From: Haemaphysalis longicornis
Taxonomy: Eukaryota; Arthropoda; Arachnida; Ixodida; Ixodidae
Direction: 5' to 3'
Assembly: GCA_013339765.2 (NCBI GenBank)
Contig: CM023449.1
Coordinates: 113,201,493 to 113,265,492 of the forward strand
DNA: 64,000 bases
Position 1 is the first letter of the stretch. Each line of letters begins with the position of its first letter. Of the stretch, positions 44,590 through 55,596 are shown piece after piece. The notes under the pieces were generated by a model, which saw only the letters and a list, made by a program, of their open reading frames with translations, did no database searches and had not been told where the DNA came from. The translations under genes were made by a program, and so were the position numbers.

Positions 44590-44967
44590 CCTGGTGGCTA
44601 GCCAAAGCCGGGGTTGTTTTGGTCCTTCATGGCCCCCCGGTAGAGGCAACACACCACTTTGGCCCCTGCTTCTCGCAGGCAGTGCCCCCCGGTCTGACCG
44701 CCCGGGGGGAACCAGCCAGTCGCCTTTTCCTGCCTCCCTCTCAGCTCTTTCACCTTCTGTCTTCTTTTTCTACCCTATCCTGTCATCTCTTCTATTCCTC
44801 ATTTCCACACATTTCCAGGCGGCGAGGGTTAACCCTGGGTAAGGAATCAACCTTGAGGACCTAAACAGGGTTATAGCAGCTAAGTATGGCTAACGCGCAT
44901 CTAGCGCGTTCCCAGGTTGGGCTCGGTGGTGGGCGGCCAGCATAGCTGCTGAATTGATTTCACTGTT
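44590..44967 (+). promoter_or_regulatory. LINE 5' UTR, probable internal promoter region
   Basis: GC-rich and pyrimidine-rich sequence precedes the first ATG of ORF1, including CCCCCCGGTCTGACCGCCCGGGGGG (an inverted repeat near 44684-44708) and CTAGCGCGTTCCCAGGTTGGG. LINEs carry their promoter within the transcribed 5' UTR. The left limit is uncertain because no target-site duplication was found. Confidence 0.4.
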
Positions 44968-46179
44968 ATGGCAACAAGATTTTCTGCATCCCATGATCGT
45001 CCTCCAAAACGGGGACGCAACGAAGCAGTCCAGCAGTTTTTCACTCCTAAAAGTCAGAAAAGTTCCTAAAGTTCAACGTCATGCACTGTGAAAAAGAAGG
45101 CTTGTCAATGAGACGTCTGTCACCATTCTTAGTAGCCAAAGTTCTAAGGAATGAGCTAGGCGGCGGTTATAAAGTAAGCAAGTTGGGAAGCGGTGACCTT
45201 CTCCTAGAAGTACAAGATGCAGCTCAGTGTGCCAAGTTGACGAAAATAACCACTGTTGGCGACAATCCTGTGAGCATCAGTCCCCACCGATCCATGAACA
45301 CTACCAGAGGTGTTATCTCTGATGAAGACTTTCTGAACTTGTCTGAGCAAGACCTCCTGGAAGGGTTCGAGGGCCAGAATGTTGTGAATGTTCAACGAAT
45401 CAAAATACGTAGAGATGGTAAGGAAATTTCGACCAAGCATGTAATCCTCACATTCTCGACCAGTGTACTGCCCGAGTCTGTCGAGGCAGGCTACGTTAAA
45501 ATCCCTGTGCGTTTGTATATTCCAAACCCCCGACGCTGCTATAAATGCCAAAGATTTGGCCATGGTTCACTTAGCTGCCGAGGCAAGGCAACATGTCCAA
45601 AGTGTAGCCTCCCCAACCACTCGTCTGACACCTGTGAAGCTCACTCCACTGTGTAACTGCATGGGAGAGCACGCCGCGTACTCGCGCTTGGGCCCGCAAT
45701 GGAAGAAAGAAAAAGAAATAATTGCTCTGAAGTATAAGGAAAACATTACCTTTAGGGAAGCACGACAGAGACTGTTCCTGACACACACTAGCTTTGCCGA
45801 TGTAGCGCGACGGGGGGCAGCGCCACACTCGGTTCGAGTTCCCCTTGGAACCCTCCCAGTGAGGCCTCAAGGAACACCCCAAGCCCCCTCAGTGCCGGTG
45901 GCTAAGGCCACTGCACATGCCACAAAAGAAGCGTCAAGGGCTGCCCAGGCACCCCTTGATGCCAACGCTAGGCCCCTTGCTGGCACTGCAGTGCCGGTCC
46001 CTGCTGAGAGGCAGGCTGCCGCAACCAGCCAGCCTAGCCCTGCTGACGAGGCTTCGCAAGAAGCCATGGACACAACGCCAAGCCCTCCGTTGCGTGGTAC
46101 GCCGATAGGGCGCGGCACGTCACTCGACCGTTCAAAGCAAAAGACACCTAGGGTCACGGCTCCTGGGAAGGTGTCTTGA
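44968..46179 (+). pseudogene. LINE ORF1 (gag-like, zinc knuckles)
   Basis: The ATG at 44968 opens MATRFSASHDRPPKRGRNEA, which stops at 45067. After a shift, 45081-45656 continues with a globular region (VAKVLRNELGGGYKVSKLG..VQDAAQCAKL). Two CCHC knuckles follow, both C-x2-C-x4-H-x4-C (CYKCQRFGHGSLSC and CPKCSLPNHSSDTC). A second shift near 45645 moves the third, degenerate knuckle (CNCMGEHAAYSRLG, last Cys replaced by Gly) into the frame ending at 46179. That frame closes with a long Ala/Pro-rich tail. The protein would bind the element RNA and form ribonucleoprotein particles. ORF2 begins about 50 bp downstream. Confidence 0.85.
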
Positions 46180-47143
46180 GCCTGGGAGGGTGACAGCATG
46201 GCACTTCCTTAATCCTTGTTCAGCATTAGTTGATGGTAACTGATAACGTAGTCCAATGGAACTGCAGAGGCCTCCTGAAAAACTTGGACGATATCTATGA
46301 ATTGCTGTCACAACACCAAATAAGTATTATGTGTCTCCAGGAGACACACTTGAGGACGAACCAAACTAACTTCTTAAAGAACTACTCTGTATTTAGGAAA
46401 GACAGGGATGGCTGCATGCATCCCTCTGGAGGAGTTGCGATTATCGTGCAAAAATCAGTGGCATGCCAGTTCTTGCTGCTACAGACCAGTTTAGAGGCTG
46501 TAGCCATACGAGCCATTATCTTTAATAAACTGGTAACAGTATGCTCACTGTACATACCTCCAGACCACGGGCTCTCCAGTATGGAGTTTGAAACATTAGT
46601 TGATCAGCTGCCAGAGCCGTATCTGCTAGTTGGGGATTGTAATGCTCACCACCCACTCTGGGGTTCTGCACGCACGGATGCTAGAGGACGCCTAGTTGAA
46701 AAGTTTCTGCTATCATCTGGAGCATGCATACTTAACAAGAAAGACCCAACATATTATAACACAACACATGCCACGTACTCCTGCATAGATCTCCCCATAG
46801 CCTCTCCAGTTCTGTTTCCATTACTCCAGTGGAAGGTCATTATTAACCTGTACGGAAGTGACCACTTTCCAGTGAGCCTCAAGCTTGTAGACAATAAACA
46901 AGACAACACTCCATGCCTACAAAAGTTCAAGGAGGAGGCCGCAGACTGCAAAAAATTCAAAGAGCTCTCTGAGTGTCACTATACACTTATAGACAACCTT
47001 GGTATTGATGAAGCTGCTGAGACTCTGACCACCCATATAATTGATGCTGCGCTGAAGTCCATCCCCCAGACTTCTTCTAGTAGGGTTGCTAAGCCGAAAC
47101 CTTGGTGGAATGGTGATTGCAGGCAGGCCCGTAAGGAACAGGA

Positions 47144-47171
47144 TAAGGCATGGGGTAATAAGGCATGGGGT
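47144..47171. repeat. 15-bp tandem duplication in ORF2
   Basis: TAAGGCATGGGGT occurs at 47144-47156 and 47159-47171. It is in frame and adds five residues to the endonuclease-RT linker. Confidence 0.85.
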
Positions 47172-47349
47172 GTCTTGCGTAGGTGCCCAACGACTGAAAA
47201 TTTGGTACTTTTCAAGCGGGCAAAGGCCAATGGCAGACGGATTAGGCGTATTGCAAAAAAAGAAAGCTGGAATCGTTTTGTGTCATCAATCACATCATAT
47301 ACTGACACGCGGAAAGTATGGAGGAGAATTAAAGCACTCCGAGGAAGTA

Positions 47350-48706
47350 ACACTCTTACGTACCCTTTGGTCAGCACAAGACCTTTGGTCAGCACAGACT
47401 TTACAAGACCAAGCAAATGCCCTAAACAAGCATTTTGTGTATGTATCAAGCTCAGCTCACTATTCAAATAACTTCCTGAGACACAAGAATGCAGAGGAAC
47501 GGAAGATTGTACGTGACAAACGGCAGTCTGAGGTAGGGTATAATTGCCCCTTCACTATGCAGGAGCTTAAAGTGGCGCTCACTACTTGTGGTAAATCATC
47601 ACCAGGTCGAGGACCGAATAACATACACCATGATTAAGCACCTGCACGACGACACGCTAGAAGAGCTCTTACTGTTGTTTAACAAGATCTGGCGTGCAGG
47701 GCAATTTCCAAAAGTGTGGAAAGAAGCTATTGTGGTGCCGATTCTAAAGGAGGGGAAAGATCCATTACTTGCAACTAGTTTCAGACCGGTCGCTTTAACC
47801 AGTTGCTTATGCAAGGTCTTCGAAAAAATGATTAACCGTCGCCTTATCTATTTTCTGGAGTACCAAGGTATTATAGACAATCGCCAGGCGGGGTTTTCGC
47901 TCTGGTAGATCGGACAGCAACCACCTAGTGGCTATTGAATCCTACATCAGGGAATGCATTTGTTCATAAGCAGATTGTTTATCAGTTTTCTTTGACCTCC
48001 AGAAAGCTTACGACACAGCCTGGCGTTACGGTATTCTTTGCGATCTTCGCCGCCTTGGAGTTTGTGGAAACATGCTGAACAGTTTGAAAGATTACCTTTC
48101 AGAGCGCACCTTTCAGGTTAGGGTTAGAAATGTCCTCTCGAGTATGTTCGTCCAGGAAAATGGAGTGCCGCAGGGTGGTGTGCTCAGCTGCACCTTTTTA
48201 TTGTTAAAATGAATTCCTTAGGAACTGCACTGCCTCGCTCCATATCTTACTCGCTATATGTTGATGATGTGCACATTGCGTTTGAATCATGTAATATGTC
48301 CATTTGTGAGAGGCAAATCCAACTAGCTGCGAACAAACTTACAAAATGGGCAGATGAGAATGGCTTCTGTTTTAACCCAGAAAAAAGCACGTGTGTGGTC
48401 TTCTCTAGGCAGCGTGGTATCCGCCCAGATCCTGTTATTAAACTCAATGAAACACCCATAGCAGTAAAAAAGGAGCACAAGTTCCTTGGGGTTGTGCTTG
48501 ATGACAAACTTTCATTCATTGCACACCTCAAACGCCTTAAAGTTAAATGTTTGGATACAGTCAGGATCCTGAAAGTCCTCTCACACCAGTCTTGGGGTAC
48601 TGACACAAAGTGCCCATTGGCCTTATTCAGTAGCCTTGTGAGGTCCCGCATCGACTACGGGTGTCTTGTTTATCAATCTGCCGCGAGAACAGCACTAAGA
48701 TGTTAG
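47350..48706 (+). pseudogene. LINE ORF2: reverse transcriptase domain (YVDD)
   Basis: Blocks are readable in four pieces. These are TMQELKVALTTCGKSSPG (47560), IVVPILKEGKDP..FRPVALTSCLCKVFEKMI (47730-47840), FFDLQKAYDTAWRYGIL with ENGVPQGGVLSCT (47985-48200), and YSLYVDDVHIAFES with NPEKSTCVVFS and KEHKFLGVVLDDKL (48250-48515). The catalytic YVDD (48257-48268) is preserved. Frameshifts lie near 47600, 47885 and 48200, and a stop falls near 47967. The RT would copy element RNA at the nicked target. Confidence 0.88.
47364..47399. repeat. 18-bp tandem duplication in ORF2
   Basis: CCTTTGGTCAGCACA occurs at 47364-47378 and 47382-47396, a period of 18 bp. The insertion is in frame, so it is not the cause of the nearby frameshift. 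Confidence 0.85.
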
Positions 48707-50136
48707 ACCCTGTCTACCTAATGGCCTTCGTCTGGCTACAGGCGCTTTCCGAACAAGCCCTGTTTTAAGCCTGTATGTGGAAGCCAATCAGTGGTCTCTT
48801 GAAACACAGCGGAAGTACACTGGGTTGAATTATGCTCTAAAAGTGACATCCTTGACCGGACACCCGAACAGCACTCTAGGTAACCAGGCAATCAAGCTTT
48901 TTGAAAAGCGACCTGCCATGGCTGAGCCATTCCTTCTGTCGGTGAGGGCACTGGCCGCAGGCCTGGGAATATCCTTCACTGACGCTCAGAAAACCAGCTT
49001 TGCTGACTTTGTCCCTCCATGGGATCTCTGCCCTATCTGATCTCTCTTTTATGAAGATTGACAAAAGAACCGCTCCAAAGGAATTAATTATGCAGCATTT
49101 TTTTGTTTTTGCAGAACAAGTACAGAGCATCTGAGTTCTACACAGATGCTTCCAAGTCAGCTGGTGCAGTATCATGTGCTGCACATGGTCCCAACTTTTC
49201 CACGTCAAAGACTATGCCTGAAGCCACATCTATATTCACTGCTGAAACACGAGGGCTTGTATTGGCTGTAGAATATATTATTGAGAATAATTGTCCAAAC
49301 GTCAGTGATATTCACTGATTCTCAAAGTGCTATGCAGGCTTTAGCGTCAGGAAAGTTACAAAAAAATCCAGTCTTTAATCAATTGCTAAAACTACTGTGC
49401 TCAGCCACAAACAAAAACTTGAAATCACTGTCTGTTGGGTCCCAGGTCACTGCGCACAGCCGGAAATGAGCAAGCAGACAGGAATGCTGTAACTGCAAGC
49501 TCTTCGGAGTGACCTAGATATTCAAAGCGTCCCGTACGAGGATCTTAAAGCGTACGTACGTAAGAGGGCCTGCGCGACCAATGGCAGGAATATTGGAATG
49601 GGGAAACAGCAAACAAATTGCACATGGTAAAACCCAAGTTAGGTAGATCGATCTGTGAGAAACGAGACAGGATCACAGAGGTTACTCTCTGTAGACTGCG
49701 CATAGGCCATACCCATGCTACACATGCGTACCTATTGAAAGGAACAGAACAGCCACGCTGCTTGAGGTGTGGAGGGTCGCTATCAGTCATTCACGTACTG
49801 GTAGAATGCAAACTACTTGAACCGCAAAGAAAGCTTCATTTTCCAGAATTGTACACACGCATGATCCCTCAACACCCATTGCTATTTTTATCAGACGAGC
49901 CACTTTTCTCTACTAACCGTGTTTTTAAGTACCTCTCAGACGTAGATTTTTTAAGTATGTGTCGTATCACCCGTGAGCCGAGCCACCATCGCACGCTAGA
50001 ACCCGGTAGAGGCCACTCATTGCTACCGCAAAGACGGTGGCAAGGGGTGCACGTAGAAAATGCCTGTCATAGTGTCAAATGTTTTTACTTGGCCCTCTAC
50101 ACCAATTCTTGGCCCTCTACACCAACAGAAATCTGA
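48707..50136 (+). pseudogene. LINE ORF2: thumb, RNase H and CCHC C-terminus
   Basis: After the stop at 48704, VEANQWSLETQRKYTGLNYALK (48777 onward) leads into RNase H. FYTDAS (49138), TAETRGLVLAVEY (49243), FTDSQSAMQALASGK (49312, shifted frame) and a third frame with CWVPGHCG and GNEQAD (about 49435-49480) supply the four acidic residues. The C-terminal frame 49618-50136 holds C-x2-C-x7-H-x4-C (CLRCGGSLSVIHVLVEC). A 20-bp tandem duplication lies just before the stop. RNase H would remove the RNA strand after first-strand synthesis. At least three frameshifts separate the motifs. Confidence 0.85.
50088..50126. repeat. 20-bp tandem duplication at the ORF2 3' end
   Basis: CTTGGCCCTCTACACCAA starts at 50088 and at 50108. 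The 20-bp period shifts the frame and probably creates the present C-terminus. Confidence 0.85.
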
Positions 50137-50562
50137 GATACCTTTTATTATATATTCTGTACTTTATATTCTCACTTGAATAATACTCACCATACTACTG
50201 GCGCTCGTTGGCCTTGATGCCCTTGCGCCAAGAAAACCTAAAAAAGGGGCCACTGCACACAGCTTTATAGCTTTGAGCAGTGCCCCGCTTGGTATTTTAT
50301 AATAACAACTCTCGTAAATTACACCACAATAAAAAATTCTTCTGAAAAACCATCATTCCAGGCCTCATATTTTTTTTTTTCATTTCATTTGTGTGAAAGA
50401 ATTGTGTCCATCCAGCAGCATAATAAGGACAGGATCATATAACAATCATGAACTCATTCATATTAGGCCATTTTACGTCCATGTCTAGTTTGCGCTACGT
50501 TTTCTTCTTTCTTTAAGTATGTACCACCTAGCTCAGCAACAAGTTTTGTTAATATCTCCCAT

Positions 50563-50798
50563 CCGCCGCGGTGGCTCAGTGGCTAAGGCGTTGCGTTACT
50601 GAGCACGAGGTCGCCGGTTCGATTCCCGGGCCCGGCGGCCGTTTTTTTGATGGAGGCGAAAAGCAAAAACGCTCGTGTGTGCGAGATTTCGGCCCACGTT
50701 AAAGATTCCCAGGTGGTCAAAATTAATCCGGAGCCCTCCACTACGGCGTGCCTCATCACCTGCGTAGCGACGGCACGCTAAAACACACAATCAATCAA
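50563..50798 (+). mobile_element. tRNA-derived SINE, best-preserved copy
   Basis: The head contains a good A box (TGGCTCAGTGGC, 50572-50583) and a perfect B box (GGTTCGATTCC, 50616-50626) about 33 bp apart, as in a tRNA gene. The tRNA-unrelated body TTTTTTTGATGGAGGCGAAA, CGTTAAAGATTCCCAGGTGG, AATTAATCCGGAGCCCTCCA and GTGCCTCATCACCTGCG ends in an (AATC)n tail. TGTTAATATCTCCC (50547-50560) and TGTTAATACCTTCC (50799-50812) flank it as a 14-bp target-site duplication with two mismatches. The head could form a cloverleaf but the body and duplication rule out a plain tRNA gene. It may still be transcribed by Pol III. Confidence 0.9.
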
Positions 50799-50914
50799 TG
50801 TTAATACCTTCCGGGCCTTCACCTCGTTCGCAGACCGATCGATCACCTCCAGCGATGACATTCGAAGAAGCTACGCAGGTGTCTTCGCCCATTACTGACT
50901 CCAGCGCCGCATTA

Positions 50915-50954
50915 CCCCCCCGCCCCCCCCCCCCCCCACACCACACACACACAC
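50915..50954. repeat. Poly(C) and (CA)n tract
   Basis: A 22-of-23 C run (50915-50937, one G) passes directly into CA repeats (to about 50954). Such a tract is prone to sequencing and assembly length errors. It lies between the SINE and a LINE C-terminus. Confidence 0.9.
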
Positions 50955-51295
50955 CCACATGACCAGAGACCACGCCATTACCACCAGACAGCAGGAAACT
51001 AACACCTACCACCACGGAACACTACTCCGTGCCATCTACCCAACAACATACACACTGACTTATCCACACTGCCCCACACCCAACACTCTCTACCTTATGG
51101 TCTGGGAGTGCCCACAATCACCATCAATAACCCCCTACCAAAACCAACACTGGAGCAGTGGGAGGACCAGCTGACCCGCTCACGCCCTCAAGACCAGCAA
51201 CGACCAGCAAGACCGCCGGGCAGCCAAGGACCAAGGCTTCCTGGACTACGGAGGCCTCCTACGAGGGAACTCATACAGTTCAATAAATGTTTATT
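50950..51295 (+). pseudogene. LINE pol C-terminus and 3' end (I/R1-like)
   Basis: The frame from 50959 gives LLRAIYPTTYTLTYPHC..NTLYLMVWECPQ, the remains of the C-terminal zinc motif (expected C-x2-C-x7-H-x4-C, with the His replaced). In the next frame NPLPKPTLEQWEDQLTRSRPQDQQ follows, typical of the last 40 residues of this LINE group. AATAAA at 51281-51286 marks the 3' end. Upstream RNase H is not visible because the poly(C)/(CA) tract interrupts it. Confidence 0.7.
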
Positions 51296-51424
51296 CTTCC
51301 TTCTCTGCGTGAACAAAGCTTTCCCTCGGGGCAATTTGTCTTCTCAGGGTACGTTCAGAATACAATGGTGAACGTAATTGTGCAAACTGATTCTCTAATT
51401 TAAAACCCGTTCGTTCGTAAAAAC

Positions 51425-51912
51425 CGTTCAAATATGTTGTACAGAGCCCCAAGAGCGGAGTGCAAAAATTGGCCGCGTATGCTCTCCTTTCGTTGCAAAT
51501 GGTGTCAAAAGACGATAGTCTTTGTAGACATTTGCCAAGGAAATGCCCCCTTTTCCTGTCCCACTCACCTCTAATGCTGTCCATGTACCGTCGCGCTCAT
51601 CCTAAGATAAACACACAAAGGGTTTGCTCAAGGCGATTTAAATTTACCGCGTTCCACTGCTACAGGCCGGGTTCTTCGATGCCAGCGCTGCAGTACGGTG
51701 TTGGAGCGCGTGAATCGAGGCGGGAGACTTCAAGGTATATACAACCGCGTGGCCGTGCTCCACGTCCGTTCCAAGCAGAACGTGCAACATAGCTAGTGGA
51801 ACAACCGATTTAGCCCTCGCCAAACCCCCTTGTGGGAGCGTGCTAAAATATTTGATGACATCATCATCATCATATTTTGTTGCTGTTGACTCTTGATTTT
51901 TCATATGCCGCC
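51425..51912 (-). repeat. Dispersed repeat H, copy 2
   Basis: Reverse complement homologue of 21573-22060, with co-linear blocks over almost its whole length and scattered substitutions. Both copies hold a (GAT)n run near one end and end near CAAAGACTATCGTCTTT. A short remnant of 150 bp beyond 51425 (to 51290) does not match copy 1. Confidence 0.8.
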
Positions 51913-51979
51913 TGGAAATGGCGGTGGCAAACAGAGGCGGCGGTTTCCTGCAGTAGATGTAGAATATCATTCGTTATTC

Positions 51980-53420
51980 AAAAACCTAGCATCCGTAAAT
52001 TTTTTAATAAAGGAACACTATTAATATCCCTTTGTACTAATTTCCTGTCTTATCTTTGCGTAATTTCTTGATCTTGTTCAACCAAGTTGACAAGTATGAA
52101 CATATAAACCGGGCTTAGACGTTTACCTTTCGCAGTGAGTATAGAAGACTATTGCGCAATACCTATTTTGCTTTGGCCGGGAGGCTGAATCGAGTCACAG
52201 ACACAGACAGACAGATAGACACGGACGTTAGTGTAAAGAACCTTCGGTTGGGCGGACCTACATTTTGTGTGAACTTGTGAACTTGTGTGATATTCACTTC
52301 CTTTTCTCTGTGGCACATGGCGCATATCCGGTGCCCTGTCGACCCTTGTAGCTAACTACGGGGGGTCGCAGCTGTTACTATTTTTTTTTTAATTCTTTTT
52401 GCGCACAGACAGACAGGCAGACATACAGACAGACATACAGACAGACCAAAATTTCTGGGTTTAAGTAGCCCAACAAAGATTATTGTCTTTCAAAAGCTTA
52501 TTTTACGAGCTGGGAAAATTCGTAGTGGGGGTAAGAATACCGCTGCAATCGAACTGTGGTCGAAAAAAGATAACGACCAATTGCAAATGATTTCTCATAA
52601 CTTCAAGCTCAGTCGAAAAAGAACAGTCGAGAAAGAGTTGTTCAGCAAAGGTTTGTTAGTTTATATAGGAGCCTAAACAAAGAAAGGTGATGAACAGAGC
52701 AGACAACTAACCGCCTTAATCAAACCATGGTACATGATTGCCCAAGAACATTTCCATTAAAGCGACATAAGCGAAACTTCTACGTCCATGTCAGCGGTTG
52801 GAGAACAAAAGTGGGGACTTATTAACCTCAACAAGATGGAAGGATCAAAATGTTTTTTTATGTGAGATTTTTTAGAGCTTTCCTGGTTATGCTATTTGTT
52901 TTTGCCATATTCTTGACAAACAGTATCTTACAAGCGTCCGAGGCTGAACGAACATTTTTGCATCAAAAGTAAAGTATCAATTATCTTTTGCTGGGTACCT
53001 CATTATAGTGCTTGGTAGGAGCAAGGGTACCAAAATTTATAGTCGTGCCAGTGTGAGTACACGTGGGGGAGGAGTTGGTATAATACATTTGCAAGCCTTA
53101 TGATGCGGCATCGTGCGATGTTGGCCGTACACATTGTTCCAAGGTTAATGCCTGCAATGCGCAGAAGATCCCCGAACTTTGCAAGAGGATTAGGTAGCGT
53201 TATATATGTGTGATGTCTTCCAGCGCATCTTCAACTCTCTGCCGTGGTTCAGGTATATATACTGAAAGAGCAAACGTCGATTTGTTGCAGGGGTGTGTTG
53301 TGTTGCAAACCAACAACCTATAAAACGTATAAAGCAATGAACAAACAGAACTTGTAATTTACCTATCCAAAGTGCGTACTAACCCGCTTAAGTACAACAA
53401 CTATAAAACTAGCTCTGAAC
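51980..53420. other. No gene; includes (ACAG)n repeats
   Basis: Degenerate ACAG runs lie at 52198-52225 and 52406-52446. The second shares its right flank (AAGTAGCCCAACAAAGA) with 33.9 kb. The rest is AT-rich with no coding motif. Confidence 0.5.
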
Positions 53421-53423
53421 GGC

Positions 53424-53592
53424 GAGGAGGACGAGGAGGAGGAGGAATATACGTTTATTGATTCCTATAAAAGGAAGATTGAGAGCTGGATGATCTTCAG
53501 TGTAGTAGCGTTGACCATCCATGGTGGGTGGCGTCTCTAGTCCAGGATGCCATGGCCCTCAGCTGCTTGTCTGGCCCGGATTTTTGTGCAAG
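53424..53592 (-). pseudogene. LINE 3' end (short C-terminus, AATAAA, (TCC)n tail)
   Basis: On the minus strand ARQAAEGHGILD ends in a stop near 53547, a typical last few residues of tick I/R1-like LINE ORF2. The 3' UTR follows, with AATAAA (minus, 53454-53459) and a (TCC)n tract (53424-53445). Tail architecture is the same as at 6252-6280, so both probably belong to one LINE group. Confidence 0.55.
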
Positions 53593-53711
53593 TACAGAAC
53601 ACCTTCTATTGCTGTATTTGTGTTTCAAATAGTTTTCCGCGCGCTCTTTGCAGCTGTGGATGATCAGGGAATACCTGCCGTTCATTATGCAACTATAGGG
53701 CAACGCAAAGC

Positions 53712-53830
53712 AATTATAGCCAGTTTTAGTATAGCGTTTGTTGCCTTTGCGTACGCTAAACGCTACACTTTTGCTTCGCGTTAGGCCAATACCGCGAGGA
53801 GAGTTTTAGTAGAGCGTCACATCAGTTCAT
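53712..53830. repeat. MITE-like sequence with AGTTTTAGTATAGCGT ends
   Basis: AGTTTTAGTATAGCG (53715-53729) and AGTTTTAGTAGAGCG (53801-53815) are direct repeats 86 bp apart, with GCGTACGCTAAACGCTA between them. The same motif in inverse orientation occurs at 56487-56509. These look like termini of a non-autonomous DNA element, but no complete pair of inverted ends is present. Confidence 0.35.
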
Positions 53831-53834
53831 CGGA

Positions 53835-55590
53835 GCGACACGCTAACGCTTACCGCGCCATCTTTTTAAAGAATGGGGAAAAGACTCGCGCCTCCACCAG
53901 TCTGCCTGAACTTTTTAGCAATATCCAAACGAGTGCAAACAAACGCTTTCCCATTATTATTGAATGAAACACGTCGATAACATGATATGAATATTCTTTT
54001 TTCTGAGTATGCTCCATAAAGGAAATGTTAAAACTCGTGGCATTTCTTTTGAACAGAATCACCTGAATCACTTTTGAACAGAATTGTTTGACACTTCCAT
54101 TTTATTCAACCTCAAAACAATGCACACACACATTTTGAACGACACACATGTCAAGCGCATGCGGATCGAGACTGAAGCGCGAATAACGGGAGATCGATTG
54201 CCGCCTGTCCGTCCTAAATTCGGCACTTACCTTTCGCAGTTCGCGGGGACAAACAGGGAATCAGGTAACTCTGGAGCGCGAGCCGAGAAGGCTTTTTGCC
54301 ACACACACTGTACATACCCGAGGCCACGGAGCAAGATATAAAGAGGAGCGCCGACTGTGGCCCAGAAAAAATCGTTTGCTCGGGCCGATAATGTCCACGC
54401 GCCGCCGGCCGCCCAGCTTTCCCTTTGCTCTCTTCCTCCTTCGTTCGCCCTCTCGTCGCTGTGCCTCTGTACATGGCTCTTCCCTTCTTCGCTCTCCCCA
54501 GAGGCATCTTTTCTTGCGCAGCGACGTCTGTCTTATGCCTGTCCTACTACGCAGGAGGCATGCGTGCACGCGCGGAATTTTAACACCCGTGCGCGGCCGC
54601 AATAGACGGCGCAGATAATCGCACGCCGCCGCATACATGGCGATCGCTTATTCCCGGAACGTTTATTCTGACATTATGAAGATCCACTAAAAATATTGTA
54701 CTAACCCAGCACATGTAAGACGCAACTGAACGACGACGACGTCAGAAGCACCAAATAATGAGCAAGAGTAATATGGAACGTCACAACATAGTCTAGCGTG
54801 ATTCTGCTTACGACGAATCGATGCAGCGCAAAGGTTACCCTCTGTTGTTATCCCGCTCTCCGGCCGCGTGCTTAATTATTTATGCTGCTTCTGCGCACGA
54901 ACAACACTTACGAGGGTCGCCCGGAGTCTCCATCGGCAAACGCCAATGAGGCACATTTCTGTGCCAATGACTGAATTGGACGGCTGCCCTGTTGTATCAA
55001 GTGCACAAAAACACTGTCAGCTTGATAAGGAACCTAAGAATATCAAACGCATACTTCATTTTAACTCATGCCGCAACTTACCGCCCGATGTTCACTGTCG
55101 CTCTACGGTCGTGTTATCTCGTCGGTAACACCGCGACTCCAAATAAAATGCTGCGATTTGTATGGCTGCAGTTTTTTGGCCTACCAGGGTTCCCGGCGTT
55201 TTTTGTTTTTTTTAAGCGGCTGACCAGCAAAACAACCGGCTGGTTAAACCTTTTCTTTCGGCGAGTTATCGCGAACTGAAGGCTTCTGAAAAGACCGCAC
55301 TGTCAGGGACTTGATCTTGAGCAGATTGCTACGTCGCGGGCAGTCGCGGGTGATGTTATCGCATTTCTGATCTTTTCTGATGAGCGTGTAAGTGCCGGCC
55401 CGTGTTCTAGGCACACTCTGTTTTGGACGCAAGTTGCAGAACTGCGAGAAAGCTGAGGGAACTTTATAATCGCTAGTGATCAAAACCAATTGCTCCTTTC
55501 GCCTTTTGTAAAACCTGTTAAAACACAGCCAAATTGGTATTCCCAAATTTACAAAACGGAGCCACATTTTCGGCAAGCACCGGCAAAAGG
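53835..55590. other. No gene recognised
   Basis: The part 54200-54620 is GC-rich, with frames on both strands (for example 54261-54638 on -) that lack motifs. AT-rich sequence follows. A 136-codon minus frame at 55244-55654 has no recognisable domain. A CpG-rich promoter region is possible but no linked transcript can be shown. Confidence 0.4.
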
Positions 55591-55596
55591 TAGTGT

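Larger units (their letters stand above)
46233..47471 (+). pseudogene. LINE ORF2: AP-endonuclease domain
   Basis: From the ATG at 46233 the frame holds the APE-like endonuclease: VVQWNCRGL (Asn), CLQETHL (Glu), VGDCNAHHPLWGS (Asp/Asn), TYSCIDL and YGSDHFPVSL (Asp/His). These supply the metal-binding and catalytic residues that nick target DNA. It then enters a linker with PWWNGDCRQARKEQD. A 15-bp tandem duplication at 47144-47171 adds a second KAWG. Near 47340 the frame is lost and the true continuation (LWSAQ..TLQDQANALNKHFVYVSS) lies in the next frame, so the endonuclease is intact but disconnected from the RT. Confidence 0.88.
44590..50235 (+). mobile_element. Near full-length I-superfamily LINE (two ORFs, decayed)
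   Basis: The element contains a GC-rich 5' region, ORF1 with zinc knuckles, ORF2 with AP-endonuclease, RT, RNase H and a CCHC motif, and a 3' UTR ending around 50235 at CGTTGGCCTTGATGCCCTTG. The copy at 22.1-25.6 kb belongs to the same or a sister family (it shares WGSARTDARGRLVEKF-like, YVSSSAHYSN-like and KSTCVVFS blocks). At least seven frameshifts or stops and three 15-20 bp tandem duplications disable it. It is the most complete LINE in the window. Confidence 0.9.

Noticed and set aside
50563..50640. Functional tRNA gene
   Set aside because: A and B boxes are good, but the sequence continues into a body shared with three other loci and is flanked by target-site duplications, so it is the head of a SINE.
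50915..50937. Poly(C) run as a G-quadruplex regulatory element
   Set aside because: A homopolymer tract joined to (CA)n has no gene nearby and is more simply a simple-sequence repeat with uncertain length.
54226..54245. Second U1-like 5' end (CACTTACCTTTCGC)
   Set aside because: Only TTACCT matches, and none of the downstream U1 blocks follow.
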